A stretch of DNA of 44,586 nucleotides from Lachnospiraceae bacterium (GTDB lineage Bacteria > Bacillota > Clostridia > Lachnospirales > Lachnospiraceae): positions 1-44,586 of the forward strand of contig JALETS010000064.1 in NCBI GenBank assembly GCA_022781395.1, written 5' to 3'. A model generated the notes under the pieces. That model did not search any database. It worked only from the letters and a program-made list of their open reading frames with translations, and was not told where the DNA came from. Below are positions 44,244 to 44,586 of the stretch, one piece after another; the stretch's first letter is position 1, and the number at the start of each line of letters is the position of its first letter. Both the position numbers and the translations under genes were made by a program.

Positions 44244-44342
44244 CGAACATGCGTTGTGAACATGTGTTCTTTATGATTGCATTATATCGAACATATTTTC
44301 TGCTGTCAACACTTTTGAGGAATTTTTTCGAACAAATATTCT
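44244..44342. promoter_or_regulatory. Cluster of four LexA-box-like operators
   Basis: Compared with the Gram-positive LexA box CGAACRNRYGTTYG, four 14-mers each match at 12 positions: 44244-44257, 44257-44270, 44289-44302 and 44329-44342. The second contains GAAC-ATGT-GTTC, a perfect palindrome. They lie between the divergent LysM and lexA genes, so both should be SOS-controlled. Confidence 0.75.
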
Positions 44343-44352
44343 GAATATATGT

Positions 44353-44381
44353 TTGCTTTTTATAAATGAGTATGTTATGAT
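44353..44381 (+). promoter_or_regulatory. lexA promoter
   Basis: TTGCTT (44353-44358), a 17-base spacer and TATGAT (44376-44381) with an extended TGT before the -10. The fourth LexA box ends 10 bases upstream of the -35. Confidence 0.65.
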
Positions 44382-44432
44382 TAATATATCTTTAATGGGA
44401 TATTTATTTAAGAAAGGATAGGGTAATAATAT

Positions 44433-44586
44433 ATGGGATATGGTAAGATTACTGCCAAACAACAGGAAATTCTTGATTATATCAAAGAAGAAATTTTAAA
44501 GCGCGGTTATCCACCGGCTGTTCGTGAAATCTGTGAAGCTGTTCATTTAAAATCTACCTCTTCCGTTCATTCTCATTTAGAGACGT
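44433..44586 (+). CDS. lexA: LexA repressor, N-terminal part (cut by window end)
   Basis: LexA represses SOS genes until RecA promotes its self-cleavage. The visible residues [35 protein letters not shown] and SSVHSHLE are the winged-helix DNA-binding domain; the protease domain lies outside. AAAGGAT is upstream of the ATG. The divergent LysM gene and operator cluster agree with the assignment. Confidence 0.95.
   Translation, partial: MGYGKITAKQQEILDYIKEEILKRGYPPAVREICEAVHLKSTSSVHSHLET

Noticed and set aside
1-44586. CRISPR arrays, tRNA/rRNA genes, insertion sequences, prophage or toxin-antitoxin pairs
   Set aside because: No regularly spaced repeats, no tRNA-like cloverleaf with CCA context, no transposase or phage proteins were seen on reading both strands; small noncoding RNAs could still have been missed.

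Overview
The window reads as a core chromosomal segment of a low-GC, Gram-positive clostridial bacterium, most likely a Lachnospiraceae relative. The pointers are strong AGGAGG-type ribosome binding sites, frequent GTG/TTG starts, a LexA/LysM divergent pair of the Firmicutes type, the rpmB | Asp23-fakA-recG order known from Bacillus, a YtfJ/GerW sporulation protein and DUF2953/DUF4321 proteins. I see no rRNA, tRNA, CRISPR array, insertion sequence or prophage. Nearly all genes lie on the plus strand in tight operons.

Layout. 1-1501: the 3' part of a class B penicillin-binding protein gene, then a NUDIX hydrolase. 1550-2605 (minus): an HD-GYP-type protein with an altered metal motif. 2755-5235: a small unknown protein, a DUF2953 protein, YtfJ, a 46-residue membrane peptide and a coiled-coil/J-domain-like protein. 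5324-10871: rpmB (minus) divergent from Asp23-fakA, then recG and a DegV lipid-binding protein. 11001-19264: miaB-mutS-mutL-miaA and a PLP enzyme, joining tRNA A37 modification to mismatch repair. 19339-30016: DUF4321, radC, mreBCD, PBP2, minCDE, rodA, mgsA and a lipoprotein DD-carboxypeptidase, i.e. cell elongation and division-site selection in one run. 30114-36031: a P-loop protein, an HlyD-like membrane protein, yggS, sepF, aroB, lspA and an RluD-type pseudouridine synthase. 36204-38530: an unknown protein followed by a CstA-family transporter, with repeated AT-rich operator-like motifs. 38772-39395: a cytidylate-kinase-like protein. 39603-41684 (minus): an AI-2E-family permease, dtd and a small membrane protein. 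41862-43662: a TtcA-like protein overlapping a Xer-type recombinase. 43794-44586: a LysM protein (minus, YneA-like) divergent from the start of lexA, separated by four LexA-box-like sites.

How the genes fit together. The dominant theme is envelope growth and division: two class B PBPs, MreBCD, RodA, MinCDE, SepF, a DD-carboxypeptidase and a probable SOS division inhibitor. A second theme is genome and tRNA maintenance: MutS/MutL, RecG, RadC, LexA, Xer, MiaA/MiaB and TtcA. Most of this is well-known core biology. The least explained parts are the unknown protein/CstA unit with its repeated motif, the roughly 235-residue insert in PBP2, the degenerate HD-GYP protein, and several small or uncharacterised proteins (2755, 4501, 4696, 30114, 39603). 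I did not find a clear new multi-gene defence or mobile system.
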